From contig JAHLJT010000631.1 in assembly GCA_031308135.1 (NCBI GenBank), positions 146,931,708-146,995,707 on the forward strand: DNA of 64,000 nucleotides. The letters run 5' to 3'. Of this stretch, positions 11,337-23,969 are shown piece by piece. The notes beneath the pieces are model-generated. The model was not told where the DNA came from and did not search any database. It saw nothing but the letters and a program-made list of their open reading frames with translations. How positions within the stretch are numbered: position 1 is the stretch's first letter; each line of letters starts with the position of its first letter. The DNA is from Acheta domesticus (taxonomy: Eukaryota; Arthropoda; Insecta; Orthoptera; Gryllidae). Both the position numbers and the translations under genes were made by a program.

Positions 11337-12977
11337 AGTTACAATTATTGTTCTATGCCTATGTTCTTCCCGGAAGTGCAAGCAATATGTTGACACATTT
11401 TGATTGCAATTGGATGCCTGCTACGGCAGCCCATTAAGCACGAACCAACAAACATTAATTTTTATATATTAGATTAATTTTCTGTATAATAATTTTTCTA
11501 GCTGAAGAACCCCGCATATTTACCGCATAAGAACCCCGGGTATTTACCATAATTTTGTATTAAACAGAAAGAGAAATTCCATCTATTCCTACCCTGTGGC
11601 AGAGCCTACTCCGATCTATTCTACTGTATATTCCCTCCGCGCTATCATGGTTCTCTGCCTTGCTCCAATTTGCAAAAAAACCTGGTCTTAAGTACACACT
11701 AAAACACTTCTCACAAAAAAATATTTACATTTTATTCCTATTGGGGTTTCGACCCCCAAACTTCTTTCTCTTCATTACTGAAAATAATAAACAAATCTAA
11801 AGGAAAAATTTAAATGCAACGTACTTACGTATATTCTGTTTGTGGAATTTTATGTATTATGTAGCAAAACTTTCAATTGCCACATTATAAACCTTACCCC
11901 TTTTCATATTTTTTCTTAGCGCGTATTTATATACATAAGTTTGGAATTGATGTTGCCGCATCAATCCACGTTTAGAAATAATTGAAGTAATTTTAATTGC
12001 ATTCTAATACCTGTTTTATGATCATTGATAAATTGTGGCTGACCAAAAGGAGCCATTAACCACTTAGGCGATTATAATATCTCCAAAAATTCGAAATCAC
12101 AGTGGATCCCGGCTTGACAACACCTTTTCTATTATTTAAAATAACAACCTTCAAAACCAGCATTGTAACTCATTAAATTCCTCCAATTACCCATTAGACT
12201 GTTTTACATTAATTGTACTGCAGTTTTACTAAGAATTGTATTATTGTCGAATACAGCAATTTAACCCTTCCTTCAACTTCAAAGGTACTCTCTACTATAT
12301 TCAAACACTTCTCTGAAGCACGCATCCCTTCGTCAGTTTCAAAATAACACGTAAATCGCACTGTCGCTATCGTAACCTGAAATACGTAATTATTATTCTT
12401 AATTTATTACAAACATATGTGATTCATTCCTTTTTACGGCAATGTTAACCACATTCACCAGAAAATGATATCTTCCAAACAGTCTCTTGTACACTTAATG
12501 CACTCATGTCTACACGCAATTAAAATCAATATTCAAGTTACTTTTCTAAATAAAACGGAAAAAACTATTACTATTAAACTAAAACAAATACTTAGGGGTA
12601 GACAACTGACTGTGAAAAATAAAAAAACAGTCCTCTAAATACACAATTCTTTACATTGATGAAATCAGTAATAGGTTTCAGACGTCGCGGTCTTCTAGTG
12701 GCGCGCAGAAAAACTATTGACATTGATGTACTCTCGAATCTGTGATGTAACGCTAGGCTAAAAATGTCCAGAAAAGTAATTATTTTGTAAATATGTTATT
12801 ATGTAAATATGTATAATTGTAAATATGGTTACAAAACATAGCCTATAGTACTCCAGACAGTTAACGGAAGCTATCACAAAAGTTTCATCGGTATTCGTTC
12901 AGTAGATTAAGAGATTATCACGCTGTAAGTCAAGGTAGTTCTGTCTTTATATATTAGTATAGAAGTATAGATATAGA

Positions 12978-13106
12978 TAAGTGTATATATATATACAGTA
13001 CACACACATTGAAATAAATACCCATATTACAGCCTCCTCAATTACTATCTTATTTGCCCACACGTTGGACCAGCCCTTGAAACAATACCATCATTTTAAC
13101 CTCTGC

Positions 13107-13148
<42 letters not shown>

Positions 13149-15088
13149 AATGGGTTTGATATACAAGGGAAAATCGCTTACCTCATTCAACCACAATCTG
13201 TCCCGTCAGCTCGCTTCCTTACGGAAGACGACAAAACCTGAAAGTTATTTAAGACCGTGCTGGATTGCACAATAATAACCAAATTTTTACTTTCTGGACT
13301 AGAACAATTTGAATTTATTGAATCAAAAGACTTCATTTAATTCTACATAACATTCTTTGAAATTATTGATTTTTGGTCATGACCATGAAAAATAAATAAA
13401 CTGTTCCTACGAACATTGACCTGAGCTCTTTTCACGTCGTGTTGTTTGATGATTCTCCCGGACGCCGCGTATCCCCAAACCAGCTCCTCCGACCGACCAG
13501 TTACCAGTTCCAATCTTGAAGTCTTCTGTCTTGGATCATGCGTCACCACAGACACGCCACGATGTCATTCCCATTCACGTAATGCACCAGTCATATGCGT
13601 CCATGTAAACGCCTACCCGGCAATAATTTCAGTCTATCCTTTTACTAATTATATTAAATTTACCAGGACGCTGTTTTAGATTATTCTTGCGTCCGAAGCT
13701 GCTCGAACTAGCCTGCCACCTCACCATCAGCACTGGTGAAAATAATCAAAGTTCATAAACAGTTTTACAACTATTTACAAGTCCCGACCCATTTGTAAGA
13801 ATAATTAAAGTCCAAGCCCTGTTCAGGCAAAAATATTTACAAGTCCACTAGCCTGGAACTTTACATTCCTCACTGGTGAAATAATTAAAGTTGATAAATT
13901 GCTTTCCTGAATTTTAATTGCAAGTTATTATGTAGTTGCAAGAATGTTATGTAGAATTGCAATTACAAGTTCCTCCCTATCGGAAAAATGATTGAAGTCA
14001 ATGCACTGTTTCACCAAAATATTTCTATGTTCAACTTTCACTCGCGGTGAAAAAATTATCCCTGAACTGTATCTCCGAAATATTTACAAGTTCCACTTTC
14101 GGTCACAAAATCTTCCAAGTCCGAACTCGCGCACGCACCCCTAGATTCGGGAACGATCCACTCGCTACGAAATATGGGACCCAACTAACTTTTTGCTCGT
14201 TCTTTCGATCCGGGAAAACTCGTATCCATTGTTGCACAAATTTTGTTCGATGTTCCCTACCAACGGATTCCTATTACTTGTTTATTTTCATAACTATGGT
14301 GTACTCTATGCCGAAATCCCTATCTTATGCACGCATTTTCGTTTGACGCTGAACCATAACAACGGGCTCATGAAATTGTTTATCTTCGTGGCTAAGATGC
14401 CCGCTTACAAAATATCGTGACATATCATACCATTTATGTTCTCCCTAGCAACGTCCTGGTCACTTATTTACACCCGTTACTAAGGTGTCCGATTCTAATT
14501 GAAATTAACATTAAATTATTAAATAATTCGACATTAAATGCCCTCCCGCATTTGGTTATCACAATTACTAGCGCTACTTTAGCACTAGTTTCATATCCAT
14601 CTCCTCAGAAGCGGTACTTATTGTTGCTTGTTGTTGTTCTATTTACAAATCTTCATTTTTCTATTTGTTTTTATATCAGGTTTCTCCTAAAATTATTATT
14701 GGCAATAGTTCGAAAGCAAAATGTCAAACTGAGGATTTGGTTTTATGTCTAAAGACTAAACAGACGAATTTTTTAACCAACCGAAAGCAAAAAATACATT
14801 CCACAATAGGCAACCAGATTGGGAACAATACGAGACATTTTGTGAACAGTGAGACTATAAATTACCTACATTCCCAATAAAGAGATAAACGTTTTAAAAT
14901 TTTGGAACAAAAATATGCAAAAACTGAATGAACAGGAAAACGAAGACAATAATACTGGAAAACTGATCTGGAAGGTCAAGGAGAAAATGATTGAAGAATG
15001 ATATTTAAAATTATTCTATTGAATGTTTTTTAATCCTTTCATAGATATGTTTTAACTTACTTTGCAGTCAAGGAATATGAAAAGGATA
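12978..15088. other. Spacer between two Helitrons, with degenerate tandem motifs
   Basis: A TTA array lies at 13107-13145. From about 13725 to 14125 a motif near GGTGAAAATAATTAAAGTTCA with ATATTTACAAGTCC recurs about four times at irregular 70-130 bp spacing. This looks like decayed tandem repeats or LTR-like sequence. No protein family is recognised in the frames at 13446-14880. Confidence 0.45.
13107..13145. repeat. (TTA)n microsatellite
   Basis: About 13 TTA units with no R4/Dong-like insertion, so an empty potential target. Confidence 0.95.
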
Positions 15089-15761
15089 TCTATATCTATA
15101 CTAATATATAAAGACAGAACTGCACTGACTTACAACGCGATAATCTCTTAATCTACTGAACCAATACTGATGAAACTTTTATACTAGCTTCCTTTAAAGG
15201 TCTGGAGTAACATAGGCTATGATTTACAACCATAAACCTTAACATATTCACAAAATAATTACTTTTCTGGACATTTTTCGACTTGCATTACATCGTAGAT
15301 TCAAGAATGCATCAATGTTAATAGTTTAGCTTTGCGCCACCTGAGGCGCACTCTTCGTGAAAACTGAGGATGTCTGATATCTACTGCTCATTTCATCAAC
15401 AGCCAGAATTATTACGAAATTCGCTGGGGTTTCAATACGGCTATTTACACATGTCCGTGAATGTTAGTTCAGAACGTTTGTGTATCGTTTGAAAGACAGC
15501 CGTAACAACAGTGGTAAGGAATTTCAATGTAGATGTATTAAGTAATAATATACAGTATAATGTTGAGTTAGGTTGAGAGAGTAAAAAGTACAATAATATA
15601 CAATGTAGTTGAGTAAGGTTGAGGAAGTAAAAAGTACAGAATGTATAGTATTGTACAATGTACATAACGTAGATATCGTATATTTTATAACCTCTTATTT
15701 ATAAAATTATAAAATAACCTCTTATTTACAGAAATTTGTGAATTCTAAATTGTTGAAAACA

Positions 15762-17282
15762 ATGGTGAAGCGGAAGACGCATTTGTCAAAACATACTAAA
15801 AGTGCGAAAAGATGAGCAGAATATAAAACTTCAGAATCGGCTACACAAAGGCAAGAGCAACTTACTGAAGACGACAATACTACAAGGAGAAAAGTCAATA
15901 CCAACAATTCCCTAGGAAGCAGCTCAGCTTTTCATTATGACCTCCAATTTGATTATTTGCATAGTTCAGATATTCAGATTGGTCATATGGAAAATGTTTG
16001 TATGTTTTGTGGAGCAAAAAAATGGGCATTCGAACATAATAGCATGTGTTGTTCTAATGGGAAAGTAAAGTTAAGGCCTTTAGTGGAGCCTCCTGACATT
16101 TTGAAAAGCCTGCTACTTGGTGAACATCCATTATCAAAGCATTTCCTACGCCATTTGAGACAATACAACTGTCTTTTTCAGATGACATCTTTTGGCTGTA
16201 CAGAACATAAAGAAGGATTTTACATGCCTACATTCAAAATTCAGGGCCAAATTTATCATCGCATTGGTAGTTTACTTCCAACAACGAACCCTGGATTTCT
16301 GCAGGTGTATTTCCTTTCTGAAGCCGACCAAATGTCTTTGCGTCAAAATATTGTACCTAATTTAAATCCAGAAATTATACAAATGATACAGAGTTTGTTG
16401 CACACACACAATCAGTATATTAAAAGTTTCAAGGCTGCCATAGAACAAGCACCTCCAAATATTCTGGATTACAAAATCCTTATCCGAGCTGACATTATTC
16501 CTGTCAATTATCATAGAGGCTGTTTCAACCAACCAACAACAAATGAAGTGGCTATATTACTGGTGGATGAATATAAAGGGCACCGAGATATTGTATTGCA
16601 CAGTAGAAATGGAAAGTTACAGCGTGTTTCAGAGTTACATCGTGCTTACGACCCTCTTCAGTATCCTCTCATATTTGTTAATGTAGAAGATGGGTATTCT
16701 ATTAATATTCCACAAGTAATTTCAGGAAGAGCAAACCAAAACCTTTCAAAGAAAATATCTTGCATGCAATACTATTCTTATAGATTTATGGTGAGGGAAG
16801 GTACAGTGAATTTTCTGCTAATGTTCCAGCAATTATTGAATCAGTTTGTTGTTGACATGGCTGCTAAAATGATTACAGAAAGACTTGGATATATCAAACA
16901 AAATCAAAAAACATTAAGAGCAGAGAACTACATTCATCTTCGAGATGCAATTAACAATGACGCTAACATAAATCCACTAAATATTGGACAGCAGGTCATT
17001 TTACCATCTACTTTTACTGGTTCACCAAGGTACCTCCATGAGAAAACCCAGGATGCTATGACATACGTGAGACACCATGGTCGCCCTGATCTTTTTATTA
17101 CAATGACATGCAACCCCGAATGGCCAGAAATCAGACATGAATTGTATGTGGGACAGAATTCTCATGACAGACATGATAATATTTCACGTGTATTTCATCT
17201 GAAATACCAAAACTTGATGAATTTGATCACCAAAAACCACATTTTTGGCGCAACTGTATGCCATATCGCGACCTTAAAGTAA
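15762..17282 (+). pseudogene. Helitron Rep/helicase protein, N-terminal part
   Basis: The start is set at 15762 because the frame from there (MVKRKTHLSKHTKSAKR, then TGA at 15813, then AEYKTSESATQRQ) resembles the basic N-termini of Helitron proteins and runs in frame into the long open part beginning at 15957. A CxxC...C cluster (ENVCMFCGAKKW...CC) follows. The Helitron-like N domain then ends in the Rep motif FITMTCNPEWPEI (about residue 380 of the open part). The frame is cut just after HIFGATVCHI by the terminal inverted repeat of a DNA transposon; the missing HUH motif resumes at 20609. One nonsense codon plus the insertion make it non-functional. Confidence 0.92.
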
Positions 17283-17899
17283 AAAGGTTCTATCTGCACC
17301 GCAGTAAATTTTACAGGAGAGCATTTCAAAGTTTTGTCCCTCTCTAAAACAAAAACTATTTTATTAAATGTATTGAAACTTTGTCAGTGTACTTGATATC
17401 CAAGCACAAAACTGTAGACTGATAATTATTCTAAAAGCATTGCAACTTTGGTAGAAACCAAGACCCTATTTTTACAGATAGAACCTTTTTACTCTCAAAA
17501 TGCATTTTCAAGTTCGAGCAAAAAGGTTCTATCTTTATTGGTAGGAAAATTTGACTGGTATTTTACTTAAATAATTGCATACATACATATAACTGTATCA
17601 TTTATTAAATTTAAATGAATTTAAAGAAATGTGCTTATATTTTAGTAAAAATCTTATTTATAGTGCTCAATTTTAATTTCATATCATTACTTAGACTTAG
17701 CCAACTAGAAGTGGAAAAAAAGTAACCTGTTGTAAATTACTGAATTATACTTAAATTTGAAATGATATATTACAAACATATTAAAGTAAGATGTCGCGTA
17801 GCCATAATATTATTTTTGTTTTTTTAGCAACTTTTTGAAGTAGGTTTGATCCAGAGTTGGCATCCATTTCAACATGTATGCTAAATCGGCTACCTTTTC

Positions 17900-20315
17900 C
17901 TTATTTAAAATCTTCTCTTTCGCCACGTTTGCACAGGCGGATTGATGGGAGAAGAACTTTTCGCCATTCATCTTGTAGAAATGTATGGTCGCACATTTAC
18001 AGTGGAAAATTTTGAATCAGAATGTTTAATTTTATACTCTACTTCAGCTAGTCTTTGAGTGAATTTTAATTGCGAAACTTGAGAGAAAGGTATTTATTAA
18101 AATGAAGATGTTTGCTGCTTTTATGGAAATCCTTAAAATGCATTGTTTGCATCTGTATAATATAAAGTGGCTTTTTTCTATTTACTGCCAAATGTATCCG
18201 CATGAAAGAAATCGATGACCAGAATTCAGTAGCTCTCTATCTGGGAATGAACGTTGTCTACTTCCTGAATACACAAGTGACCACCAGTAGAGTATTTCAG
18301 AACTATGTCATCAATTTGTGGGTGTTTTTTTGAAAGTTCTTAATTGCCAGAGACATCATCTGATTCTTATTTTGGGGTACACAGCTGTCGCTCCACATTA
18401 TAATATGTTTTACTTTAGGTGAGTTTTGAATTTTTTTTCCAAAATTTGGGAAACGACATTTGCAATGTCATTTCCAGAATGGCCTGTATCAATTTCTGTC
18501 CAAATTGCGCAATATACATCTTTGGTTGGAAAAACATGACCTGTCATGTTGAATAAATTTAATTTTCTCCTATAGAAGAAAATACTTGTTTGCTTTCGGA
18601 ATTCGGCTCTCGGACACTACAATTGTATCTTCATCTTTGATCTTATGACCTTTCTCTATTTCCTTTCTCCTGTTTGCCTTGTTATCTACGTTTTTAGTAT
18701 ATTTTAATTTTAAATCATTAGAAATATTATTTTCCAACTCATTAATCTGTATTCCTCACACTGTATCTCTGTAATCTCAACTCTGTATTCCTTACACAGA
18801 TCACATCTGTCCGCTTTTGTCTGAAAGAAATCCAAATTAAATTCTTCATTAAAAATCTTCGGATATATAGATAATTTTATAAATTGACATCTTTCGTTTA
18901 CACAACATTCCTTGTAGAGGTCGTACGTTTTCGTGATATTTAAGTTGGAGGCGAGGCACTCCTTAGTAGTACTAGCTCTCCAATAGTGACTCTGTTTAAG
19001 GGAAAGATTTAATGTGTGCCCTCACTGTCTTTCACGGCTTTTGGTATTTTATCCTTAGTTTTGTTACCTCGATCGTCCAATTTTGGTGTTCCTGTTATTT
19101 TTTGTTTTTTGTTTTTTTGTTTGTTTAAGGTCGCATCAACTACTCGGTCATTAGCGACCACTATTGGGAGTAACGTTATGACATGATGATGACACGATAT
19201 GGTGATGAGAGAGGGTGAAAGAACGAACACATACAACCATGCCCGAGGCGGGACTCGAACCCGCGACCCCACGGTCCCAGACCACTACGGCACTACTGCC
19301 TTAGCGGTCTCGGCCACGGGGCCGGCCTTGTTATTTTATCTTTGTGTAAATGTGCATTATATATCATCTTCTGGCTTATAGAAAGTGTGTTGGGGTAGAA
19401 CTTCTAACACACAATTATTTTGTTTATTTGACACATAAAACTTGTAAACGAATGTATTCTTCTTTGGAAGGTTTAGAATATTTTCTGTTGGGTTTCTTTT
19501 TTTTCTGGAAAGGATCTGACGTCCGCAGTATGTATCTGACCTTTTCAGAATGAGTTTCCAATTTGTAAAACGAAATAAATAATCTCTCTTGCTCTTTTGG
19601 AGTGACATTTAGTGTGCAGTTGTGACGACAAAATTTCCACAATTTGTAGTTTTGTTAAATTGTTCAGCTTGATGACCTTGCCTCTGTAATTTAAATGTTC
19701 TAAGCCAGCTTGATGTTTCTTCGTCCCTTGCACATTTTTCCAATTCTTATTACACGATGTCACGAGATTGCGAAAACGTACAGCCACAACATAGCGAGAT
19801 ATTGAGTTCTTAAAACGGATTGGGTCTACTAGATAGATGCACTCCTAACGAAGGGTTAACAATACATTTACGTATTAACCGAAAAGAAGTAAAATCGTAA
19901 TAATCCGGGTTGAAAACAGGATTTACAGGTAACCAATATTATAATAGTATATCAACATGTGAAGTGGAGTACAAATAGTTTGTGTCGCGTAACCTATAAA
20001 TTCGTTGATTTAGCAAGACATTCACTCAGGCGTCGTAAGGAATATCCTTATGCCCAATTTTGCCGAACTACTATAAATTCTGGATGGTTACCAATTAAAC
20101 CCGATGTAGAATAAATAGTTCGATATTTATAAAAATACGTTTACCTTCTTACAGATCTGCTTTGCTTTAACACAAACAGTGCTTATAGCACTGTTTTGCC
20201 TCGGTGTCTCGTCTTCTTCAGTACTGCTTGCCGCTTTAGGATCGTATTCAGAACAAGAATGCTCAAAAACAGCATCTTCAATTTCACTTTCACACAACAT
20301 TGCAATTAAATCTGC
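17900..20315 (-). pseudogene. Degenerate DDE-type transposase-like protein
   Basis: On the minus strand an acidic N-terminus (MLCESEIEDAVFEHSC, then SSTEEDETPRQ) begins at about 20315. It is followed by CNKNWKNVQGTKKHQAG and a Lys/Cys-rich stretch (TPKEQERLFISFYKLE) at 19424-19787. Further on come LWSDSCVPQNKN (about 18380-18415) and, in a shifted frame, YSTGGHLCIQEVDNVHSQIE (about 18245-18310). The WSDxCxxQNKN and GH-x4-E-x-D-x-VHS-x-IE order occurs in a family of uncharacterised insect proteins that look like DDE transposases. That family link is from memory and needs a search. Frameshifts and a SINE insertion break the gene. Confidence 0.6.
19102..19328 (-). mobile_element. tRNA-derived SINE inside the nested DNA transposon
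   Basis: Read on the minus strand, the head has an A box (GTGGCCGAGACCGCTAAGG, 19299-19317) and a perfect B box (GGTTCGAGTCC, 19251-19261) of an RNA polymerase III promoter, about 75 bp from the 5' end. The body of about 120 bp ends in GCGACCTTAAAC and an A-rich (AACAAAA) tail. The 9-bp direct repeat TGTTATTTT flanks it (19093-19101 and 19329-19337), a target-primed insertion signature. It is not an intact tRNA gene: after the B-box arm the sequence runs on into the SINE body. Confidence 0.9.
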
Positions 20316-20604
20316 TTCTCAAAGATTTTACATTATCTGGACACTTTGCGCAGCCAACAAGATAATGTCCACATACATGTAAACAGATTGGTTTGCGCAG
20401 TGAAGCAGATAGAACCTTTTTTCCCGAACTTGAACATACGTTTTGCAGATAGAACCATTTTACCCTATCTGTATCTCAGAAACTAAGCTTCGTAGATCAA
20501 TGTAACTTAGAGGCTATGTAAATCTCATCGCTACCATTACAAATGTCACATAAAGTCATTTTTGTAAAAAATGTTAGATAGAACCTTTTTACTTTAAGGT
20601 CGCG

Positions 20605-22811
20605 ATATGTCAACAATAGAATGGCAAAAAAGAGGATTGCCCCATGCTCATATTCTGATTTGGCTTCAAAGAAAAATACAACCAGATGAAATTGACTTAA
20701 TTATTAGTGCTGAGATACCCAATAAAGAAGAAGATCCTCTTCTGTACGAAATTGTTTCCAAACACATGATTCATGGACCATGTGGAGAATACAATTCACG
20801 ATCGCCATGTATGGTCAATGGTAAATGCAATAAGAGATTCCCACGCTCTTTCACTGTTCATACTCGGTCAGACAATGATGGATATTCACTTTATAGGAGA
20901 CGTTCGCCTGAAGATGGTGGTCACATTGCAGTTTTGGGTAGACATTCTGATACACAAGTGGATAATCGATGGGTTGTTCCGCATTCACCAGTCCTAAGCA
21001 GATGCTTTTCAGCTCATATTAATGTAGAATACTGTCACTCTGTGAAAGCAATCAAATACATTACTAAGTATGTTAACAAAGGTAATGATCGAGCAACTTT
21101 TACTGTACAAAATGATTGCAATGAAATTGAAAAGTACATAAATGGTCGCTACTTGAGCACATCGGAAGCCTTCTGGCGAATATTTGAGCTGCCAATTTAT
21201 GAAAGATACCCAGCTGTAATTCATCTGGCGGTGCACTTAGAAAATGGTCAAAGGGTGTATTTCAACCAGCATAATATTCTGCAAGTTTTAGAAAATCCTC
21301 CTCAGACAACATTAATTGGCTTTTTCAAACTGTGCCAAGATGATTTTGCAAAAACTTTGCTTTATTGTAAAGTGCCTGCATTTTATGTCTGGAGAAATAA
21401 AAATTGGCAGAGAAGGAAACGTGGACAACTGGTTGCTGGGCATTTGGGTGTAAGGAAAGATGCTGCTCTTGGAAGAGTTTACACTGTGCATCCAAACTTC
21501 ACAGAATGCTATTACCTTCGTCTGCTTCTACATCACATTCGTGGTCCAACTTCTTTTGCTATGCTAAAAACAGTGAACAGTATTGTACAGCCTTCTAACC
21601 AGACAGCGTGTAAGAAACTGTGCCTCATAGAAAATGATGAGCATTGGAAACACACGCTGAGTGATGCTGCACTTACACAGTCACCATCACATATTCGTGA
21701 ACTATTTGCGATACTATTGGTATTCTGTCAGCCATCTGATCCAAGCAGTTTGTGGTGTGAATTCAAGGAAGTCATGTGTGAGGATATTCTTTTTCAAAAG
21801 CGTTTGCATGAAGACAACCAAGATTTACCATTCTCAGTGGATGTATTCAATGAAGGATTAATTATTCTAGAAGACATTATTGCATCTTTCAGTGATAAGC
21901 GACTTCGTGATTTTGGTATTCTTGAGCCAAGTAGACAAAGTTCTGACTATACAAGAGATACATATAGTATGTGTGATGTGCATCGATACCTAAAAGAAAA
22001 TTTGCCAAAATTAGTTCCTGATCAAAGAACAATCTTCAGCGCAGTTATTGACAGTGTTCAAAATGACAACGGTAACCTGTTCTTCATTGATGCCCCTGGA
22101 GGCACCGGTAATACGTTTGTAATCAATTTACTTATTGATAAATGTACATCAGAGAGAAAAACTGTCATTGCAGTCGCGTCTTCTGGAATCGCAGCAACAT
22201 TATTAAAAGGTGGGAGAACAGCACATTCTACCTTTAAATTGCCTTTGAACACAACTTTTATAGAACAAGCAACATGTAATGTTAGTAAGAATAGTTCTAT
22301 TGCAAAGGTTTTTCGTGATTCAGTATTAATTATCTGGGATGAATGCACCATGAGCAACAGATGTCACATAGAAGCTGTTGACAGAATGTTACGGGATGTA
22401 CGATCATCTTCCAAATTAATGGGAGGAGTTACTGTTGTATTTTCTGGTGACTTCCGGCAAACCTTGCCTGTAATTGCTAAAGGCACTAGAGCTGATACAA
22501 TCAAAGCAAGCTTAAAGACATCACCAATTTGGCAAAACGTTAAAATAATGACTCTCAGTACAAACATGAGGACTTTGTTAACTGATGACTCAGATTCTGC
22601 GCAATTTGCAGCATTGCTTCTCGCAGTTGGAAGCGGCTCAGTTACCAATATCAATAGTCAAAATATATTAGTAGATCATCGGTATGGCCACGTGGTTCAC
22701 ACTATAGATGATTTAATTCAGAAGATATATGAGGATGTGCAAACAATCCTAAATAAGACACACTCATGGTTTTGTGAAAGAGTTATACTGTCTCCAAAAA
22801 TAATATGGTAG
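20605..22811 (+). pseudogene. Helitron Rep (HUH, Y2) and PIF1-like helicase, middle part
   Basis: The sequence resumes with STIEWQKRGLPHAHILIWL, which holds the HUH motif. AIKYITKYVNKGNDRA carries the two Rep tyrosines (Y-x3-Y). The PIF1-family helicase follows: DAPGGTGNTF is Walker A with Asn in place of the catalytic Lys, LIIWDECTM is Walker B, and VVFSGDFRQTLPVI is motif III. The open frame ends at a stop after SPKIIW; one missing base in a run of A at about 22796-22803 shifts the frame into the next segment. Start codons here carry no meaning, since the true N-terminus lies upstream of the nested transposon. Confidence 0.93.
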
Positions 22812-23406
22812 ATGAAATTAATCATCAAGTCCTACAGCGCTTTCAAGCAGAAACAAAAGAATATCGATCATTTGACACTGTTCTGAATGATGACGAGAGT
22901 GTTCATTATCCACCAGAATTTTTAAACTCGCTCAACCCAGCAGGTCTTCCACCACATATATTAAATTTGAAAATTGGTACACCTATTATATTACTTCGTA
23001 ACCTCAATGCCCCAAAAATTTGTAATGGAACACGACTTCAATTAATTAAGTTTGCCAACAATATTTTACACACCAGAATTCTTACTGGTCTAGCATCTGG
23101 TGAAAATGCTCTAATACCCAGAATTCCAATGATTCCGTCTGATTTACCTTTTCAATTTAAGAGGCTGCAGTTTCCCGTTAAACCATGCTTCGCTATTACA
23201 ATAAATAAAGCACAAGGACAATCCTTCAAGTTTGTTGGTGTCGATCTTAGAGAAAGCGTCTTCTCTCACGGTCAGCTGTATGTAGCACTCTCCCGTGTTG
23301 GGTCAAAAGATAACTAATTCTTGCTTCTTCCAAAAAATAATGAAACTGCCAATGTGGTGTACCCTGAAGCTTTGGTTTTAATTTACAAAATGTGTCGTTT
23401 TACATA
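22805..23406 (+). pseudogene. Helitron helicase C-terminal part
   Basis: This segment continues in the +1 frame (MVDEINHQVLQRF). It holds the late PIF1 motifs: GTPIILLRNLNAPKICNGTR, then AITINKAQGQSF, then HGQLYVALSRVGSKDN. A TAA at 23315 interrupts what would continue as FLLLPKNNETANVVYPEAL until the next stop near 23406. The last residues are therefore out of the longest frame, a third lesion in this gene. Confidence 0.9.
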
Positions 23407-23969
23407 AAACATTCTACAGTGATTCTGTACATTTGTTGTAATTACATTTTCTTCATATGCCAGTTGTCTTCTTTGCAGTTAATTTTGACCCTGTTGAACT
23501 TTGTTTTAATATGAGCTAGAGACTAAGTAGTGCAGTGATATGTAATGCAACAATGGTTCTTTACATGTGGAGACTAATAAATGTGTTGTTTTGTATATCA
23601 ATTTCTCACAATTAATGAAATCATCCATTTTTTGTACAAAAATAAGCAAATATTAATTTATACAAAAATATTTGTCGATGCAAATAAAATATTCTTGGAG
23701 TCCTTGGTTTCTATTTTATTATTCAAATTTCAATATCAGTAGTCTCTAGCACTTCTGATGAAGTTAATATTGTTTTGTTAAGTGGTTCAGTACATTGTCA
23801 ATTTATTGTGTACTAGCAACACATTGCTATCGGGACGGAGACGGACAGATCGTGGCAGGAAGGAGTAGAGCGGAGAAGAGATACAATGAAAGATATAGAT
23901 GTAGGCCCAGCCGCAGGGCATGAAAAGATGGAATTAGTCTTCCTGTCTAATAATATTCTGTAATAATGC

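Larger units (their letters stand above)
10883..12977 (-). mobile_element. Non-autonomous Helitron (2.1 kb), minus strand
   Basis: On the minus strand the 5' end at 12977 reads A|TCTATATCTATACTTC..., then AATATATAAAGACAGAACT and TAATCTCTTAATCTACTGAA. These blocks match the 5' end of the autonomous-type Helitron at 15089. The 3' end reads GCCGGGTACCAGCTAG followed by T, matching GCCGGGTATTTCAGCTAG|T of the same element, i.e. CTAG with insertion between A and T. The length is 2095 bp. There is no Rep or helicase, so it would depend on a partner. The 3' third is a long pyrimidine tract on the plus strand. Confidence 0.8.
17267..20604 (-). mobile_element. 3.3-kb DNA transposon nested in the Helitron Rep gene
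   Basis: The ends are inverted repeats: CGCGACCTTAAAGTAAAAAG on the left, and its complement on the right in CTTTTTACTTTAAGGTCGCG. The flanking DNA repeats ATAT (17263-17266, 20605-20608); a TA duplication with one more bp in each repeat is equally possible because ATAT/CGCG is symmetric. Closing the gap leaves one target copy and restores the Helitron frame. AGATAGAACCTTTTT words recur in both orientations near 17281, 17476 and 17521 on the left and 20407, 20447 and 20576 on the right, as expected of transposase-binding arrays. The body encodes a decayed minus-strand transposase. A Sola-like 4-bp duplication would fit, but the superfamily is inference. Confidence 0.88.

Noticed and set aside
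17264..17265. Firm assignment of the nested transposon to Tc1/mariner by a TA duplication
   Set aside because: ATAT/CGCG symmetry makes 2-bp and 4-bp duplications indistinguishable here, and the protein traces do not look like Tc1/mariner.
19250..19328. tRNA gene
   Set aside because: A and B boxes are present, but the sequence continues into a SINE body with an A-rich tail and target duplications; the same holds for 35433-35490.
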